Source of the DNA: Heterohyrax brucei
Lineage: Eukaryota > Chordata > Mammalia > Hyracoidea > Procaviidae
Direction: 5' to 3'
DNA: 64,000 bases
Assembly (NCBI GenBank): GCA_028571685.1
Contig: CM053144.1
Location: 99,230,171 to 99,294,170 of the forward strand
This document shows, piece after piece, positions 37,122 to 48,340 of the stretch (positions are counted from its first letter, which is position 1; each line of letters begins with the position of its first letter). The position numbers and the translations under genes were made by a program. Under the pieces are notes generated by a model. That model ran no database searches. It had not been told where the DNA came from and saw only the letters and a program-made list of their open reading frames with translations.

Positions 37122-39590
37122 CTGTTGATGATGAATGCAACATCATCTAATAGCCAAAGACCAGACGAACTGTGGAATGACATCAAAGACATCATCCATG
37201 AAAACAGCACAAGGTCATTAAAATGACAGGAAAGAAAGAATAAACCAAACTGGATGTCAGAGGAGACTTTGAAACTTGCTCTTGAATGCTGAGCAGCTAA
37301 AGCAAAAGGAAGGAATGGTGAAGTAAAAGACATAAACAGAAGAGTTCAGAGAGCAGCTCGAGAAGACAAAAGATAGTATTACGACATGTGCAAAGAGGTG
37401 GAAATGGAAAACCAGAAGGGAAGAATACGTTCTAAATTTCTCAAGCTGAAAGAACTGAAGAAAAAATCAAGCCACGAGTTGTAATAGGGAAGGATTCTAC
37501 AGGGAAACTATTAAATGACTCACAGAGAATCAAAAGAAGATGGAAGGAATACAGAGTCATTATACCAGAAAGAACTAGTCAATGTTCATCCATTTGAAGA
37601 GGCAGCATATGATCAGGAACCAATGGTACTGAAGGAAGAAGTCGAAGCTGCATTAAAGGCCCTGGTGAAAAACAAGGATCCTGGAATTGATGGACTATCA
37701 ATTGAGGTATTTCAACAAACAGATGCAGTGCTGAAAGCGCTCATTCGTCTATGCCAAGAAATTTGGAAGACAGCTACCTGGCCAACTGACTGGAAGAGAG
37801 CCATATTTATGCCCATTCCAAAGAAAGGTGATCCAACCAAATGTGGAAATTATCAAAGAATATCATTGATATCACACACAAGTAAAATTCTGCTCAAGAT
37901 CATTCAAAAACTACTACAACAGTATGTTGACAAGGAACTGCCAGAAATGCAAGCTGGCTTCAGAAGAGGATGTGGAACCAGGGATATTATCACTGATGTC
38001 AGATGGATCTTGGCTGAAAGCAAAGAATACCTAGCAAGATGTTTACTTGTGTTTCATCGACTATGCAAAAGTATTCAACTGTGTGAATCATACTAAACTA
38101 TGGCTAATGCTGTGGAGAACAGGAACTCCAGAACACCTAACTGTGCTCTTAAGGAATCTGTATTTGCATCAAGAGGCAGTTGTGCAAACAGAACAAGGAG
38201 ATACTGAATGGTTTAAAGTCAGGAAAGGCATGTGCCAGAGTTGTAGCTTTTCACCATGCCTTTTTAAACTGTATGCCAAGCAAATAATCTGAGAAGCTGG
38301 ATTATACGAAAAAGAACAAAGCATCAGGATTGGTGGATGACTCATTAACAAACTGCATTATGCAGACGACACCACCTTACTTACTGGAAATGAAGAAGAT
38401 TCGAGGCCTTTACTGATGAAGATCAAGGACCACACCCTTCACTATGGACTACACCTCAACATCAGGAAAACAACAGTCCTCACAACTAGACCAATAAGCA
38501 TCATTGTCATAAATGGAGAAACGTTTGAGGTTGTCAAAAATTTCATTTTACCTGAGTCCACAATCAAGGCCCTTGCAAAGCAGCAGTCAAGAAATGAGAA
38601 GACACATTGCATTGGGAAAATCTGCTGCAAAGATCTCGTCAAATTATCCAAAAGTAAGGATGCCACCCTGAAGACTAAAACACGCCTGACCCAAGCCATA
38701 TTTTCAGTGCATCGTATCCATGTGAAAGCTGGACCATGAACAAAGAAGACAAAAATTATTGATGCCTTTTAATTGTGGTGCTGGAGAAAAATGTTGAATG
38801 TATGATGGACTGCCAGAAGAACAAACAGATCTGTTCTGGAAGAAGTACATCCAGAGTGTTCCTTGGAAGCAAAGATAGCAAGATTGTGTCACATACTGTC
38901 CTAGTCACTGGGTACTGCTCTAACAGAAAATACCATGAGTGGAAGGTTTCATGAGGAGAAGCTTTTATTGTCACAGTCCAGTAAGCCACAAATCCATTAA
39001 CAAGATACAAGTCCATTCAGAATAAGCAATCACCACAATCTGGTAGGCTGAGCCCACATCCAGTGAGAGCATCTCGGCACAGGAACCTCAGGTCCAAAGG
39101 ACATGCTATGCTCTCGGTGCTTCTCTCTTGGTGCTGCGAGGCTCCGAACTTCTTCTGTTCACTTCTCTCCCTTATATTCCACAAGCTTGTAGCTTGAGAC
39201 CTGCCTCACTAATACAACTGTTGCCTATTCCCCATCACCAATCTCGCAGAGGCAGGATTCACAACACATGGGAGGAAGGGCATCATGTTGGGACTCACAG
39301 CCAAATCAAATCAACGGACATTTTTGAGGGGGCACAATTCAACCCATGACACATACTTTGGACATGCTGTCAGGAAAGATCAGTCCCTAGAGAAGCACAT
39401 CATGGTTGGTAGAGTAGAAGGTCAGAGAAAAAGAGGAAGAACCTTGATGAGACGGACTGACACAGTGGCCGCAATAACGGGCATAAGCATAAAAACAACT
39501 GTGGACATGGCACAAGACTGGGCAATGTTTCATTCTGTTGCTCATGTGGTTGCTATGAGTTGGAACTGACTGGACGGCACCTAGCAACAA
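37122..39590 (+). mobile_element. RTE/BovB-clade LINE, 5'-truncated, split by a solo LTR
   Basis: Encodes the RT-bearing part of an RTE polyprotein. The longest frame (37515-38096) reads NKDPGIDGLSIEVFQQ, IPKKGDPTKCGNYQRISL and GFRRGCGTRDI. It continues in another frame with TEWFKVRKGM and an intact LHYADDTTLL catalytic box near 38.36 kb. The C-terminal part and 3' end (GACAGTGGCCGCAATAAC; GTTGGAACTGACTGGACGGC; ACCTAGCAACAATA) resume after the LTR. The endonuclease half is absent. Frameshifts and stops make it inactive. RTE elements are the presumed source of machinery for SINEs sharing this 3' end (established idea; inference here). Confidence 0.9.
38897..39351 (-). mobile_element. Solo LTR, family A, inside the RTE LINE, CATAC duplication
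   Basis: TGTCCTAGTCACTGGGTACT at the left, CACAATTCAACCCATGACA at the right, flanked by CATAC at 38892-38896 and 39352-39356. Removing it restores continuity of the RTE 3' region (GTGTCACATAC joining TTTGGACATGC). It was inserted after the RTE copy. Confidence 0.93.
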
Positions 39591-39599
39591 TAAAGTTTA

Positions 39600-39870
39600 T
39601 TATTACATATATAAATTCTGATGGTGAATTTTACTGTTTAAAAGATGCTAAAAATTAAAAAAAAAAAAAAAGACTGCCACCAAACATGCAAATTCTCACA
39701 TTCAAGCATTCAAGACACTATTATAGTAACAATTCTTCCTTCCTTAGTTTAGTATCACTGGTGATTACAATTTAAACCAAGAGAAATTAATGACGATGCC
39801 ACCACACCTCCAAAATCTAATTACGCTCCTTTAAATTTTTTTCAGTGGCTATGTCTCACAGAAAGTCTTT
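39600..39870. other. Intronic DNA, unassigned
   Basis: The A-rich run at 39.66 kb and its flanks show no recognised element. Confidence 0.4.
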
Positions 39871-39873
39871 TTC

Positions 39874-40030
39874 TAGGACTGGAGCTGTGGTGGCACAATG
39901 CCTCAACATTCAGCTCCTAATCAAAAAGTGGGCAATTCAAATCTACCAGCAGCTCCCTGGAAACCCTATGGGGCAGTCCTACTCTGTCCTATAAGATCCC
40001 TATGAATCGGAATCAACTAGACAGCAAAAG
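39874..40030 (+). mobile_element. AfroSINE-type SINE, short form
   Basis: TGTGGTGGCACAATGCCTC, GGGCAATTCAAATCTACCAG, CTGGAAACCCTATGGGGCAG, GAATCGGAATCAACTAGACA. Confidence 0.88.
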
Positions 40031-40241
40031 ACCTGTTTTCTTTTGGTTTTGTTTATTTTGTAGAAACAGAATAGCGTGAAATGTGAGGTATTTCATGATC
40101 TGGCCCATATTCCTTTTCAACCCCCAATTTTACCATATCCTGCTTTGAACTTCCACCATTCTAAAGTTGCTGCTATTATAACTATGTAGCACTTTCTGAT
40201 GCATACTACAGTTACCTCATTTCCCACAGCTTATTTTTCTA

Positions 40242-40395
40242 CAGAAACCCTAGTGGCATAGTGGTTTAAGAGTTCAGCTGTTAACAAAAGGTTAGCAATT
40301 TGAATCCACCAAGCATCCCTTGCAAATTCTATGGGGCAGTTCTACGGTGTCCTACAGGTTGACTGAGTTGGATTCAACCTGAAGACAATGGTTTT
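40242..40395 (+). mobile_element. AfroSINE-type SINE, short form
   Basis: GAAACCCTAGTGGCATAGTG, GTTAGCAATTTGAATCCACC, TTCTATGGGGCAGTTCTACG, tail GAGTTGGATTCAACCTGAAG. It lies about 35 bp left of the mariner terminus. Confidence 0.9.
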
Positions 40396-40429
40396 CTTCT
40401 CCCTCTATGACATATTTGTAGTTTTTATA

Positions 40430-41624
40430 CGAGGTCAGACAATTAAGTTTGTGAAGTCATCCTAGAAAAAGTGCTACATTCCTCACTGCTGAGTATCACT
40501 ATGGTCAACTTCCCCTTGGGAAGCCATGCATCAACACTAGTGCCTAGCCCATCCTTAAAAGCAATTTTGTAACTCTTTTTCTGGAATGGCCATCAGAGCT
40601 GTCATTGTATTACCCTTGATGTCCTGAATGTCATCAAAATGTCTTCCTTTCAGTTATTTCCTTTACCTTCAGGTAAAGAAAAATGCCATTGGGGGTCAGA
40701 TCAGGTGAGTAGAGAGGGTGTCTCAACACAGTTACGCGTTTACTGGCTAAAAACAGACAGCACCCCGTGAGCTGGTACATTGTCATGATGCAAGAGCCAT
40801 GAGTTGTTGGTGAAAAATTCAAGTCATTTTCTTCTGCTTCATGTAGCCTTTTCAGCATTTCTAAATAGTAACCTTGGTTAACTGTCCAGTTAGTACAAAT
40901 TCATAACGAACAATTCCTCTAATATCAAAAAAAGTTAGGAACACTGTTTTGACTCTTGATTCAGACCGACAAATTTTTTGGTCATGGAGAGCTGGCTAAC
41001 TTCTATTGTGTACTTTGATGCTTTGTTTCAGGGTTGCCTCTCCAACTTCCACTCCTTAGACTTTGTCCATCAGTGAGCTCCTTCAGGACCATTTTTGCAC
41101 AAATCCTCTTGCAAAGATTTTTGTAACTGTTTCTCTATTGATGTTTATTTGGTCTGCTATCTTCTCACTGTCACCCAACAATTCTGACACACAAGTCAAA
41201 GAACTTTTACAAGATTTTCAGCAGTTCTGCTCGTTATTGCCTACTATGACCTCTCCTCATCAGTGACACCTCTCTCCCCTCAAAAAAATATTTAATCAAT
41301 TTGTACACTGACGTTTTCTTCATGGCATTATCCTCATAAATTGGTATTAACATGTCCCTGATTTCACTTTCACTCTTACCAAGTTTAAAAAAAAAATTTT
41401 ATATTTGTCTGCTGCTCCAATTCAAGTTCTGACATTCTTGTGATGGCACACAAAAACATGCAACAATAATGAATATCACTCAGCAACATACCTCCACATG
41501 TTGACATGGACACAGCTGTGAGACACTGATATACCAAAGTTATGAAACCTTACTAAGTTGTTTGTACAGTGCTGCCAACATGAGCACAAAGTAGCAATTT
41601 TACAAACTTAATTATCAGACCTTG
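40430..41624 (-). mobile_element. Mariner transposon, full-length (about 1.2 kb), inactive
   Basis: Flanked by TA (40428-40429 and 41625-41626). The terminal inverted repeats are GAGGTCAGACAATTAAGTTT on the left and CAAACTTAATTATCAGACCT on the right. The transposase is on the minus strand. The piece at 40858-40634 reads LRHPLYSPDLTPNGIFLYLK, aligned to the third catalytic block of mariner transposases, where the usual aspartate after the PN pair is glycine. The HHDN block is in another frame (near 40.78 kb), so a frameshift separates the two. The family's DDD chemistry is therefore lost. It inserted in the LCA5 intron. Confidence 0.9.
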
Positions 41625-41626
41625 TA

Positions 41627-42462
41627 TATTCTGTTACTGAGTATACTAGAGTTTTCTTGACCAGTCATTTGATAAGCCACAGAAGAGATTTATAGAGTAG
41701 ACAAACACATAGTAACACTTTAGTGAAGAATTATTTCTAATGATCAGTCCTATTTTAATTTTAACATAGTTTAATAAAAAAAAAAAAAATTTGACTGGTG
41801 GTCCAACTCCATTCCTAGGTTTGAGTTTTTATAGTAAGCACTGAGTTTCTTACACAAAATAATTTTATTCAATCTATAAAAATGTCCTTTAATCATTTAA
41901 ATATATGTACATACTTAGACTAATATAGAGAGAGAGGGGAGAGAGGACTATGGAGAGGGACAAACAGCAAGAGTCTTTCACTACTTTTAAAAAAATGAAA
42001 ATAAAATTTTTTTTAATTGCTGTTTCTGTCTTTACAATACCTCAGAAACCCCATGACAAACATTTACTTACAAAAACAAAATCAGAACTCTTAGCTATTA
42101 AATAACCTCAAATACAACAAAGGCAACTCATGTCCTTTTAAAAGCAAGATAAGAAGGCAAGAAGAGACAGGAACTGGATGAAGGAATACAGGGAGCCCAG
42201 GACAGAAACGGGGAGCATATGCTAGAATTGTAACCAATGTCAAAAAATATGTGTATAAATATTTGAATTTATACTGTAAACTTTAACCTACAGCACAATA
42301 TACACATGTACACACACATATAATACAAATGGTAATACACAGTAACACATGCAACATTTATACAAATTTGTAAAAATATATCTCATTCAAAAGATATATA
42401 AATCCATTTCCAAGTACATTAGTATGTGTGGCAATAAAAGCGCTTCTTTCACATGATTGTAC
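41627..42462. other. Intronic DNA with an L1 3' remnant
   Basis: About 42.14-42.30 kb (CAGGGAGCCCAGGACAGAAA ... ACTGTAAACTTTAACCTAC) is an L1-type 3' end in plus orientation. A short AGAG run lies near 41.93 kb. The rest is AT-rich. Confidence 0.5.
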
Positions 42463-42501
42463 CTTAAGCACTCAAAATGAGACTTCTAAGTCCATACCTA
42501 C

Positions 42502-42700
42502 CTTGGTGATACACCTGGCTGTCTGAAATGTGTCCTTTAGGACTTTTTTCCTTAACATTTATAGGTGACAAGTGGTTGGCTACTGAAGATCTGCCAGAAG
42601 ACTGCGCTGTAGCTTCACAATCAGATGAAGAGTAAGAATAATGGTGTTTGTCTGTATTTCTTTCTTGATGAGTATCTGGACTTTCTGCTCTCTCCTCCAT
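42502..42700 (-). CDS. LCA5: LCA5 (lebercilin), start exon, coding part
   Basis: Encodes residues 1-66 and the first base of codon 67, from [14 protein letters not shown] to DSQVYHQ. The N-terminal landmarks [12 protein letters not shown] and SDSQVYHQ agree with the lebercilin N-terminus, a low-complexity, Ser-rich region before the coiled coil. The start is supported by a good context (GTAATGG, purine at -3 and G at +4) and by an in-frame TAG at 42721-42719. The donor is AAG|GTAGGT at 42502/42501. Joining to the acceptor at 31875 gives [11 protein letters not shown], matching the expected protein. The exon continues 5' as untranslated sequence. Confidence 0.94.
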
Positions 42701-42893
42701 TACTTTGAAAAATGGCCTCTATTTACATAATTTCACAAGATTCTTTTCTTCAGAAGACTCCATGACAATACCAAAGAGCATTTTTACAGTCTTCAGAACC
42801 TGGTGATAATGTTCATTTTCATGCAATTTGCTGCCTCCATATATCCAGCAGTCCCAAATTCACGTCAGCAACCAGAAGATACACCTTTTCCCC
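42701..42893 (-). other. LCA5: LCA5 5' UTR part of the start exon (left edge firm, right edge tentative)
   Basis: Upstream of the ATG the transcript strand contains stops in frame. A possible acceptor, CCCTCTTAATCATAG at about 42909-42894, would begin the exon at 42893. This acceptor is inferred only from its pyrimidine tract and AG. The segment contains several upstream ATGs. Confidence 0.45.
42719..42763 (-). promoter_or_regulatory. Upstream ORF in LCA5 5' UTR
   Basis: A 14-codon frame (MESSEEKNLVKLCK) starts at 42763 in the context GTCATGG and ends with TAG at 42721-42719, six codons before the main ATG and in the same frame. If the 5' UTR includes it, most scanning ribosomes would meet this start first, and re-initiation or leaky scanning would set lebercilin output. 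Confidence 0.5.
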
Positions 42894-43289
42894 CTATGAT
42901 TAAGAGGGAGGCAGACTCATCATATATTCATGAAATATTCCACCTTTAGATTTCTACACACAATTACAATGAATTTAATACAAGCAAAATATATTTCATG
43001 CATTTTTCTAAGAGATGATAAAAGTTTTATATTTTCACATATAGTAATTTACAGTAATTGGTGAAAAGATGCTATCACAGTCTATTTAAATAGCACAACA
43101 CAAAGTATCTGACATAAAAATGCTTCTCAATAAACACTAACCAAATTTGACCCTTGAACCTTAAGATTCATACTAAACACAAATATTGACATTTAATAGG
43201 CAATAATCACAGAATCTCTAACTTTTTTTGAGGGGGGTAATCTGCTAAAAAGAACCAAGAAACATATCTAAGACTGACTACATAAAAAA

Positions 43290-43620
43290 TGAAAAACTAA
43301 AGTACATAAAAAATAATCAAGTATCATTAATCACTAGAGAAACACAGATCAAAACTACAATAAGATACCATCTCACTCCAACAAGGCTATCGTTAATCCA
43401 AAAAAAGCACAAAATAATAAATGTTGGAGAGGCTGTAGAGAGAATGGGACACTTACACACTGCTAGTGGGAAAGTAAAACGGTAAAACCATTTCAGAAAT
43501 GGATTTGGCACATCCTTAAAAAGCTAGAAATACCATATGATCTAGCAATCTCCTAGATAATATATCTTAGAGAAATAATAGCTGTCACATGAAGAAATAC
43601 ATGCATTCCATGTTCACTGA
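43290..43620 (+). mobile_element. L1 ORF2 C-terminal fragment
   Basis: CACTAGAGAAACACAGATCA, TGTTGGAGAGGCTGTAGAGA and ACACTGCTAGTGGGAAAGTA are ORF2 3' landmarks. It stops abruptly at ORF1-type sequence near 43.63 kb. Confidence 0.75.
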
Positions 43621-43629
43621 AAAATAAAG

Positions 43630-45690
43630 AATCATTAAAAATCCCATGGGATGCTATCCAGAGACATGATTTACATGTGATTGGAGTTCCAGAACAGGGC
43701 AAGATAGCAGAAAATACAGAGGGAGCTGCAGAAGAATTGCAGAGAACTTCCCTCACATTATGAAAGAAGAGAAGATAGCTGTACTAGATACTCATCAAAT
43801 GCCACTAAAAGTAGACCCCAAAAGAAAGACACCGAGAAATATTACAATCACGCTCAGTAAAATGAAACACAAGGAGAAGTTCTTAAAGGCAGCTAGGCTT
43901 AAACAAAAACTAATGTGCAGAGGGAACTTTGTAGAATATTCTCTTACTTTTCAGCCAAAACCTTGTTGGCAAGAAGCCAAGGGGATGACACATGTAAAGC
44001 CTGGAAGGAAGAAAACTTCCAACAAAGAGTTATCTTTCAAATATCATGCTGAAATTAGGACAGAATGGGAAAAAACATTTGGCACTTACATATCAGATCG
44101 ACATTTGATTTCCATATTCTGCAAGGTACTGCAAAGTATCAACAAGAAAAAGACAAATAACCCAATTAAATAATAGACAAAGGACATGGACAGACACCTT
44201 ATCAAAAAAGACATTTAGGCAGCCAAAAAGCACATGAGGAAATGCTCATGATCATTAGCTATTAAAGAAATCTAACTCAAAACTGCAATGAAATACCATC
44301 TCACCCCAATGAGGTTGGCAATAACCCCAAACCCACAAAACAACAAATGTTGGAGAGGCTGTGGAGACACTGGAACTTTCCTACACTGCTGGTAGGAATG
44401 TAAAATGGTACAACCTCTTTAGAAAGCAATTCAGCTCTTTCTTAAAACCCTAGAAATAGAAACACCATATGATTCAGCAATCCCAAGGCTTGGAATATAT
44501 GCCACAGAAATAAGGGTTGTCACACGAATAGATACATGCAAATGAATCTTTACTGCAGCACTGTTCACAACAGCAAAAAGATGGGATCAATCGAGGTGCC
44601 CATCCACAGATGGATGGATAAACAAACTATGATATATATATCAACGCAATGATGAAGAACACTGATGATTTTAGGAACCATCTCATAACCTGGTTTCAAC
44701 TGAAAGACATTATGCTGAGTGAAATCAGTCACCTGCAGGAGGACAAGTATTGTACGAGATCACTATTGTACAGACTTAAAAAAGGACTTCTGCACAGAAG
44801 CAAAGACTCTTTGATGGCTACAAAGCTTGGGAGGGAGAGAGTGGGTTGTTCATAAGTTAGATACTAGATAGGAATTTGGTGAGGTGAAGAATGTGACAGC
44901 ACTCAGTAGATGGCAGGTCCGCGTAAATGAACTACGTCATAAATATAAAAAGTCTTCTAAATTCAACCCAACATTTCAAAGATGTGGGGACCATGTTTTC
45001 AAGGGGACATCAAAGTCAACTGGCATAACTAGCCTTTTGCTAAGAGAGTCTTCTGTACCCCACATCAGTGAGTGGCATCTGGGGTCTTAAAAGCCAGCAA
45101 GCTACCACCTAAGAAACATCAACTGGTCCCAATCCTTCTGGAACAGATGAAGACCAAAAATACCAAAGAGGGCAGAAGGACCCATAGGAATGGGAGACTG
45201 CATCACATGAGACAGGAAGAACCAGATGGTGTCTGGCCACCCTCAAATAATGTACAGCCCTGATGCAGCATGAGAAAAAGAGGTATGCAGTTCCAGAACT
45301 ATACCAAAAGACCAGAACTGATGGTCCAACAAACGGGAGGGTCACCTGGGAACATGGGCCCTACACTTGCTACTGGCCCTGACCTGAAACCAGTACTGAG
45401 GTCAACTATTCAGACAAGAATTGTCTGGCCTTGGGGACACAGTGTAAGCAGGTGATATGTGTACTTTATGGTTTTATATATTTACAAAAGGCTGTTCTAA
45501 CTGGTTTCATTCTAGATGGAAGACAAAAGAGTAGAGAGGAGGGTACAGCTGTTCATCGAGAGGATACTAGAAGTAAAGAGTGAAAAGGAGGAGTGTGCTG
45601 TCACAGAGTGGTGAGAGCAGATAAGAGTTGTAGAGTGATGTGTACGCAAAACTTGGATTGTATACATTCACTTAATCATGATTTTTAAAA
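43630..45690 (+). mobile_element. L1 LINE with internal deletion joining ORF1 to ORF2 3' end
   Basis: 43.63-44.05 kb encodes ORF1 RNA-binding/C-terminal sequence (PRNITITLSKMKHKEKFLKA; ARLKQKLMCRGNF; SFKYHAEIRT). From about 44.06 kb it continues in the same frame into ORF2 near its C-terminus (YISDRHLISIFCKVLQS), then the 3' UTR to the tail near 45.68 kb. Almost all of ORF2, including endonuclease and RT, is missing. The joined frame (43760-44173) is 137 codons. Confidence 0.85.
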
Positions 45691-46175
45691 AAGTTGATTA
45701 TATGGTATCCATGAGGATTAATTCTATTTATATACATGATCTGAAGTAGCTGCCTATGAATAATGCCATCTAAGTCAGAGCTGTAGTTCAACTTTTTATG
45801 TCAAAGGGAAGAATCCACAAAACAAGGTTACCTGCCATGTACAACGCTCCCACTGTCTCCAACCATCAATACATACACAATAATGAAAAAAAAAAAAAGG
45901 AAAACATTCTCCCTCTCATCATCCAAGTCCTGGAACAACTATTGTTTGATGATTTACACTTTTATGCTTACAGTGTTTCTTAAATTAGCAATTTTAGACT
46001 ACAATTAGGATTTTATTCACATTTCACATTAAATGGTTTCAACATGCAACTGCATGTTGATTCTGTGTTTGTTTTAAAATGAATTTCTAATTGCTGTTTT
46101 TCCTTATTGAGGGGAATGAACATACTGTTTTTATCACGTCACTAATACTTACCAGTGTTTTACTCATTCTATGAC

Positions 46176-46338
46176 CTGGAAACCCCAATCACATGGTGAT
46201 TAAGGGCTACAACTACTGGATGAAAGGCTGGCAGCTCAAATCCACCAGGTCCTTCTTGGAAACCTATCAGGCAGTTCTATTCTCTCCTGTAGGATCACTC
46301 TGAGTAGGAACTGGCTTGACAGCAACAGGTTTGGTTTT
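46176..46338 (+). mobile_element. AfroSINE-type SINE, short form
   Basis: GGAAACCCCAATCACATGG head, GGCTGGCAGCTCAAATCCAC, CTTGGAAACCTATCAGGCAG, tail GACAGCAACAGGTTTGGTTT. Confidence 0.86.
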
Positions 46339-46449
46339 CCCTATGGCCTACAATCTATTCCATTCTTACAGTTTTCTTGGAGACTAAAGATTTCTTATTT
46401 TAATTTAAATCAACTACTTTTTAAACCTGTTGCACCATTATCTTTACTG

Positions 46450-47470
46450 AATTATTTTTACTGGGCTCCTGAAACTGTTCCACTATTTCTTGTAGCATAT
46501 GTCATCATCTTTATTAGCTTTCACTATCATTGTGCTGGTCTCTATCATCAAGTAACTTCCTCATCAAGCATATGGGTGAGGGGATAAATGTTCTGAGTTC
46601 TTGCATGCCTGAGAATGGCTCTATTTTGCCCTGAGTTCTTGCATGCCTCAGAAAGTATTCTGCCCTCATACTTCATAGTTTTCACAGGTTCTGAACTTTA
46701 GGCTAACTTACTTTCCCTCAGAACTTGGATGACACTGCTCTACTGTCTTCTACCCCTCAGTGTTGCTGGTGAAAACATTTGTTACAGTCATTCTTTTAAC
46801 ATACATATTTTTTGAACTCCCATGATGTGCCAATGGAGACAGAAAAACGAAAAATTTCTGCTCTCATGAAGCTTACATTCTAGTCATGCTCATCTGAATG
46901 TCATTCGGCTGAAGGAATTTTTTTACTTTTTCCTTGCTGGAAACATTTAGGATTTTTCTCTGTGAACACTGAAGTTTCACAATGATGTTCCCAGGGATGT
47001 GTTGGGCCCTTTTCTTCCCTTATGCCTAATCTTTCATCTTTAAGCATTACAAATTTTCTTACACTACTTTTGTAATGTCTCCCCTCCATTTCTCTTTTTG
47101 GAACTTCTACTGGTTAAATAAAAAAAAACTGCCTTTTCTATCTTCAAATAATTTGACTCAAATTTGCTTGCCAAACCATTTTATTTTGTTTGAATTTATA
47201 CAACCATATTCTTCATTTCCAAGACTGCTTTCCTTTTCTGAATTTTTAAAATAATTATTCTATTCCTGTTTTACCGAGGCAATTTATTTTCACTTCTGAG
47301 AACTTTCTCCTTTCTTTTAAAGTCTCTTCTGATACGAGAATTACCTGTTTCACATGGAGTCACTTTTTCAGTTTACCTTAGGCCTTTTCTTTATATGCTT
47401 CTGGTTTTATTTCTTTGAAGACAATTTTTACTTTTCTAAGAAGGAGGAAAATGGAAGAGTGAACAGAAAC
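46450..47470 (-). mobile_element. Ancient L1/HAL1-type region, with a younger internal remnant
   Basis: T-rich reverse LINE-like text (CTGCTCTACTGTCTTCTACC ... TCACAATGATGTTCCCAGGG) like the ORF1/5' region of old mammalian L1s. At about 46.80-46.89 kb another old repeat (CCCATGATGTGCCAATGGAG ... GAAGCTTACATTCTAG) is embedded. CTGAGTTCTTGCATGCCT occurs twice, 37 bp apart, near 46.6 kb. Confidence 0.4.
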
Positions 47471-47540
47471 TTTCTCAATGTGAGTAAGGTTTCCTGATGG
47501 GCACATTTTAGAAGGAACAGTAAAGAACCATTACACAGAA

Positions 47541-47690
47541 AACCTACTTCTGTCAAATCAATTCCAACTCATAACAACCCTATAGGACAGAGCAGAACTG
47601 TACCACAGAGCTTCCAAGGAGCTCCTGGCAGATATTAACTGCCAACCTTATAGTCAGCAGATGCAGAAACTTAACCACTGCGCCACCACA
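47541..47690 (-). mobile_element. AfroSINE-type SINE, short form
   Basis: CAAATCAATTCCAACTCATA, CTTCCAAGGAGCTCCTGGC, TTAACCACTGCGCCACCA. Confidence 0.88.
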
Positions 47691-47905
47691 TACAGGGGAC
47701 TTCTTGCAAGGTGGGGTGATAAAGGCTTATCTGCAGACACAAATGCCCACTGCGACAACTCTTCTAATGTTTTCTTAGTTTTTATTTTCAGAATAAATAT
47801 CTCTAACTTTTTTCTCTTTCCTGCTACCAAAGGTGTATGTATCCATAATATGTCCTCTAAAATTATTACATGCTAATTACATAGAGCATTATATTAATAA
47901 GGAGG

Positions 47906-48106
47906 CTTGGAGCAGCAATGGTGCCTGGCTGCTAACCAAAAGATAGGTGGTGAGAACCCACCAAGCAGTTCCACAGGAGAAAGACCTAGAGATCTGTTCC
48001 CCTGAAGATTATAGCCTAAAAAACTCTACAGGACAATTCTACTCTGTCACATGGGGTTGTTACGAGTTACAGTTGACTTGACAGCACTTAACAATAACAA
48101 CACATT
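47906..48106 (+). mobile_element. AfroSINE-type SINE, long form
   Basis: GGAGCAGCAATGGTGCCTGG, the extra block ACAGGAGAAAGACCTAGAG, CTACAGGACAATTCTACTC, and tail ACAGCACTTAACAATAAC, which is RTE-like. One of the longest copies (about 200 bp). Confidence 0.85.
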
Positions 48107-48194
48107 TTCTTAATAGTAGACAGCAAACTTAACAGCCCCAGGAAGCTACAGAATATTTTACCTTTGCCAAAGTTCTGATTATTTAGGTTCTATT

Positions 48195-48340
48195 CTGTTG
48201 GCACAGTGGTTAAGGACTACAGCTACTAACCAAAAAGTTAGCAGTTCAAATTCACGAACCACTCCCCAGAAACCCTATGGGGTATTCCTACTCTGTTCTA
48301 CAGGGTTGCTATGAGTCAGAATCGGTTAGAGGGCAAGGGG
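48195..48340 (+). mobile_element. AfroSINE-type SINE, short form
   Basis: GTTGGCACAGTGGTTAAGG, AGTTAGCAGTTCAAATTCAC, GAAACCCTATGGGGTATTCC, GCTATGAGTCAGAATCGGTT. Confidence 0.88.

Noticed and set aside
37515-38096. A 193-codon host protein
   Set aside because: The sequence is RTE reverse transcriptase with frameshifts and lies within a 2.5-kb LINE copy.
40634-40858. A domesticated transposase gene
   Set aside because: A catalytic residue is lost and the frame is broken within an intact mariner copy. There is no sign of selection on the frame.
46592-46655. Direct repeat CTGAGTTCTTGCATGCCT as a target-site duplication
   Set aside because: The 19-20 bp between the copies shows no element, so it is better seen as a small local duplication.
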